Source: Synaphobranchus kaupii (Eukaryota; Chordata; Actinopteri; Anguilliformes; Synaphobranchidae). Taken from it: 64,000 bases of DNA. The translations under genes were made by a program, and so were the position numbers. Below, piece after piece: positions 63,286 to 64,000 of this stretch (position 1 is its first letter; every line of letters starts with the position of its first letter). The notes beneath the pieces were generated by a model. That model worked only from the letters and a program-made list of their open reading frames with translations, had not been told where the DNA came from and searched no databases. Location of the stretch: assembly GCA_029718625.1 (NCBI GenBank), contig CM056377.1, forward strand, positions 107,086,585 through 107,150,584, in the 5' to 3' direction.

Positions 63286-64000
63286 TATATGCCACTGTAT
63301 GTATGCCACTGCACTTTCTACAACTGCGTGTATGACTCTGCACTGTATGTATGCCACTGCACTTTCTACAACTTTGTGTATGACTCTGCACTGTATGCCA
63401 CTGTATCTATGTCACTGCACTTTCTACAACTGCGTGTATGACTCTGCACTGTATGTATGCCACTGCACTTTCTACAACTGCGTGTATGACTCTGCACTGT
63501 ATGTATTCCACTGCACTTTCTACAACTGTGTGTATGACTCTGCACTGTATGTATTCCACTGCACTTTCTACAACTGTGTGTATGACTCTGCACTGTATGC
63601 CACTGTATGTATTCCACTGCACTTTCTACAACTGTGTGTATGACTCTGCACTGTATGTATGCCACTGCACTTTCTACAACTGTGTGTATGACTCTGCACT
63701 GTAAGTATTCCACTGCACTTTCTACAACTGTGTGTATGACTCTGCACTGTATGTATGCCACTGCACTTTCTACAACTTTGTGTATGACTCTGCACTGTAT
63801 GCCACTGTATCTATGCCACTGCACTTTCTACAACTGCATGTATGATTCTGCACTGTATGTATTGCACTGTACTTTCTACAACTGTGTGTATGACTCTGCA
63901 CTGTATGCCACTGTATGTATACCACTGCACTTTCTACAACTATGTGTATGATTCTGCACTGTATGTATTCCACTGTACTTTCTACAACTGTGTGTATGAC
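63286..64000. repeat. 48-bp minisatellite running off the right edge
   Basis: Fourteen copies of a unit around GCACTTTCTACAACTG, TGTGTATGACTCTGCACTG are present, mostly 48 bp apart; some carry an extra CCACTGTATGTATG-type segment and are about 62 bp. Because 48 is a multiple of three and the unit lacks stops in some frames, it is open on both strands (about 150 codons each way). No gene is implied. Confidence 0.97.

Noticed and set aside
63286..64000. Regularly spaced direct repeats resembling a CRISPR array
   Set aside because: Units are tandem without unique spacers and the genome is animal; this is a minisatellite.

Overview
The window reads as ray-finned fish (probably teleost) nuclear DNA. 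Evidence: one vertebrate gene with short exons, GT-AG junctions and multi-kilobase introns; very long CA/CT microsatellites; and fish-type repeats (Tc1-like end, PIF/Harbinger fossil, tRNA-derived SINE, several foldback MITEs). There is no bacterial, organellar or viral gene structure, and almost all long open frames are microsatellite artefacts or chance.

The one gene I can name is the 5' half of bcar3 (NSP-family SH2 adaptor), on the minus strand, so its exons run from right to left. Five exons join in perfect phase: 43299-43210 (start, first half of a SAM domain), 38267-38153 (second half of the SAM domain), 26144-25799 (canonical BCAR3 N-terminus), 18982-18937 (46-nt exon) and 1122-994 (first residues of the SH2 domain). 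They give 242 codons with no stop. The rest of the SH2 domain and the C-terminal Cdc25-homology domain lie beyond the left edge. The striking point is that two SAM exons splice in frame onto the canonical BCAR3 start, predicting a SAM-SH2-Cdc25H protein.

The gene also seems to have nested alternative starts. A CpG-rich promoter at about 10.9-11.2 kb drives a 28-codon first exon (10877-10794) that ends in phase 0, matching the SH2 exon. A second possible start at 1170 reads straight into the SH2 exon. A third possible first exon, non-coding, ends at 19740. Weaker non-coding first-exon candidates end at 32049 and 61217.

Layout: 1-26 kb holds the SH2 side with introns, CA tracts, homopolymer G/C runs and a SINE; 26-43 kb holds the large introns between the canonical and SAM exons; 43-64 kb is upstream DNA dominated by repeats. 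That last part includes a CT tract of about 88 units, Tc1 and Harbinger remnants, a 1.7-kb terminal-inverted-repeat element carrying two tRNA-like units, a 3.5-kb pyrimidine-rich minisatellite with a duplicated 260-bp island, and a 48-bp minisatellite running off the right edge.
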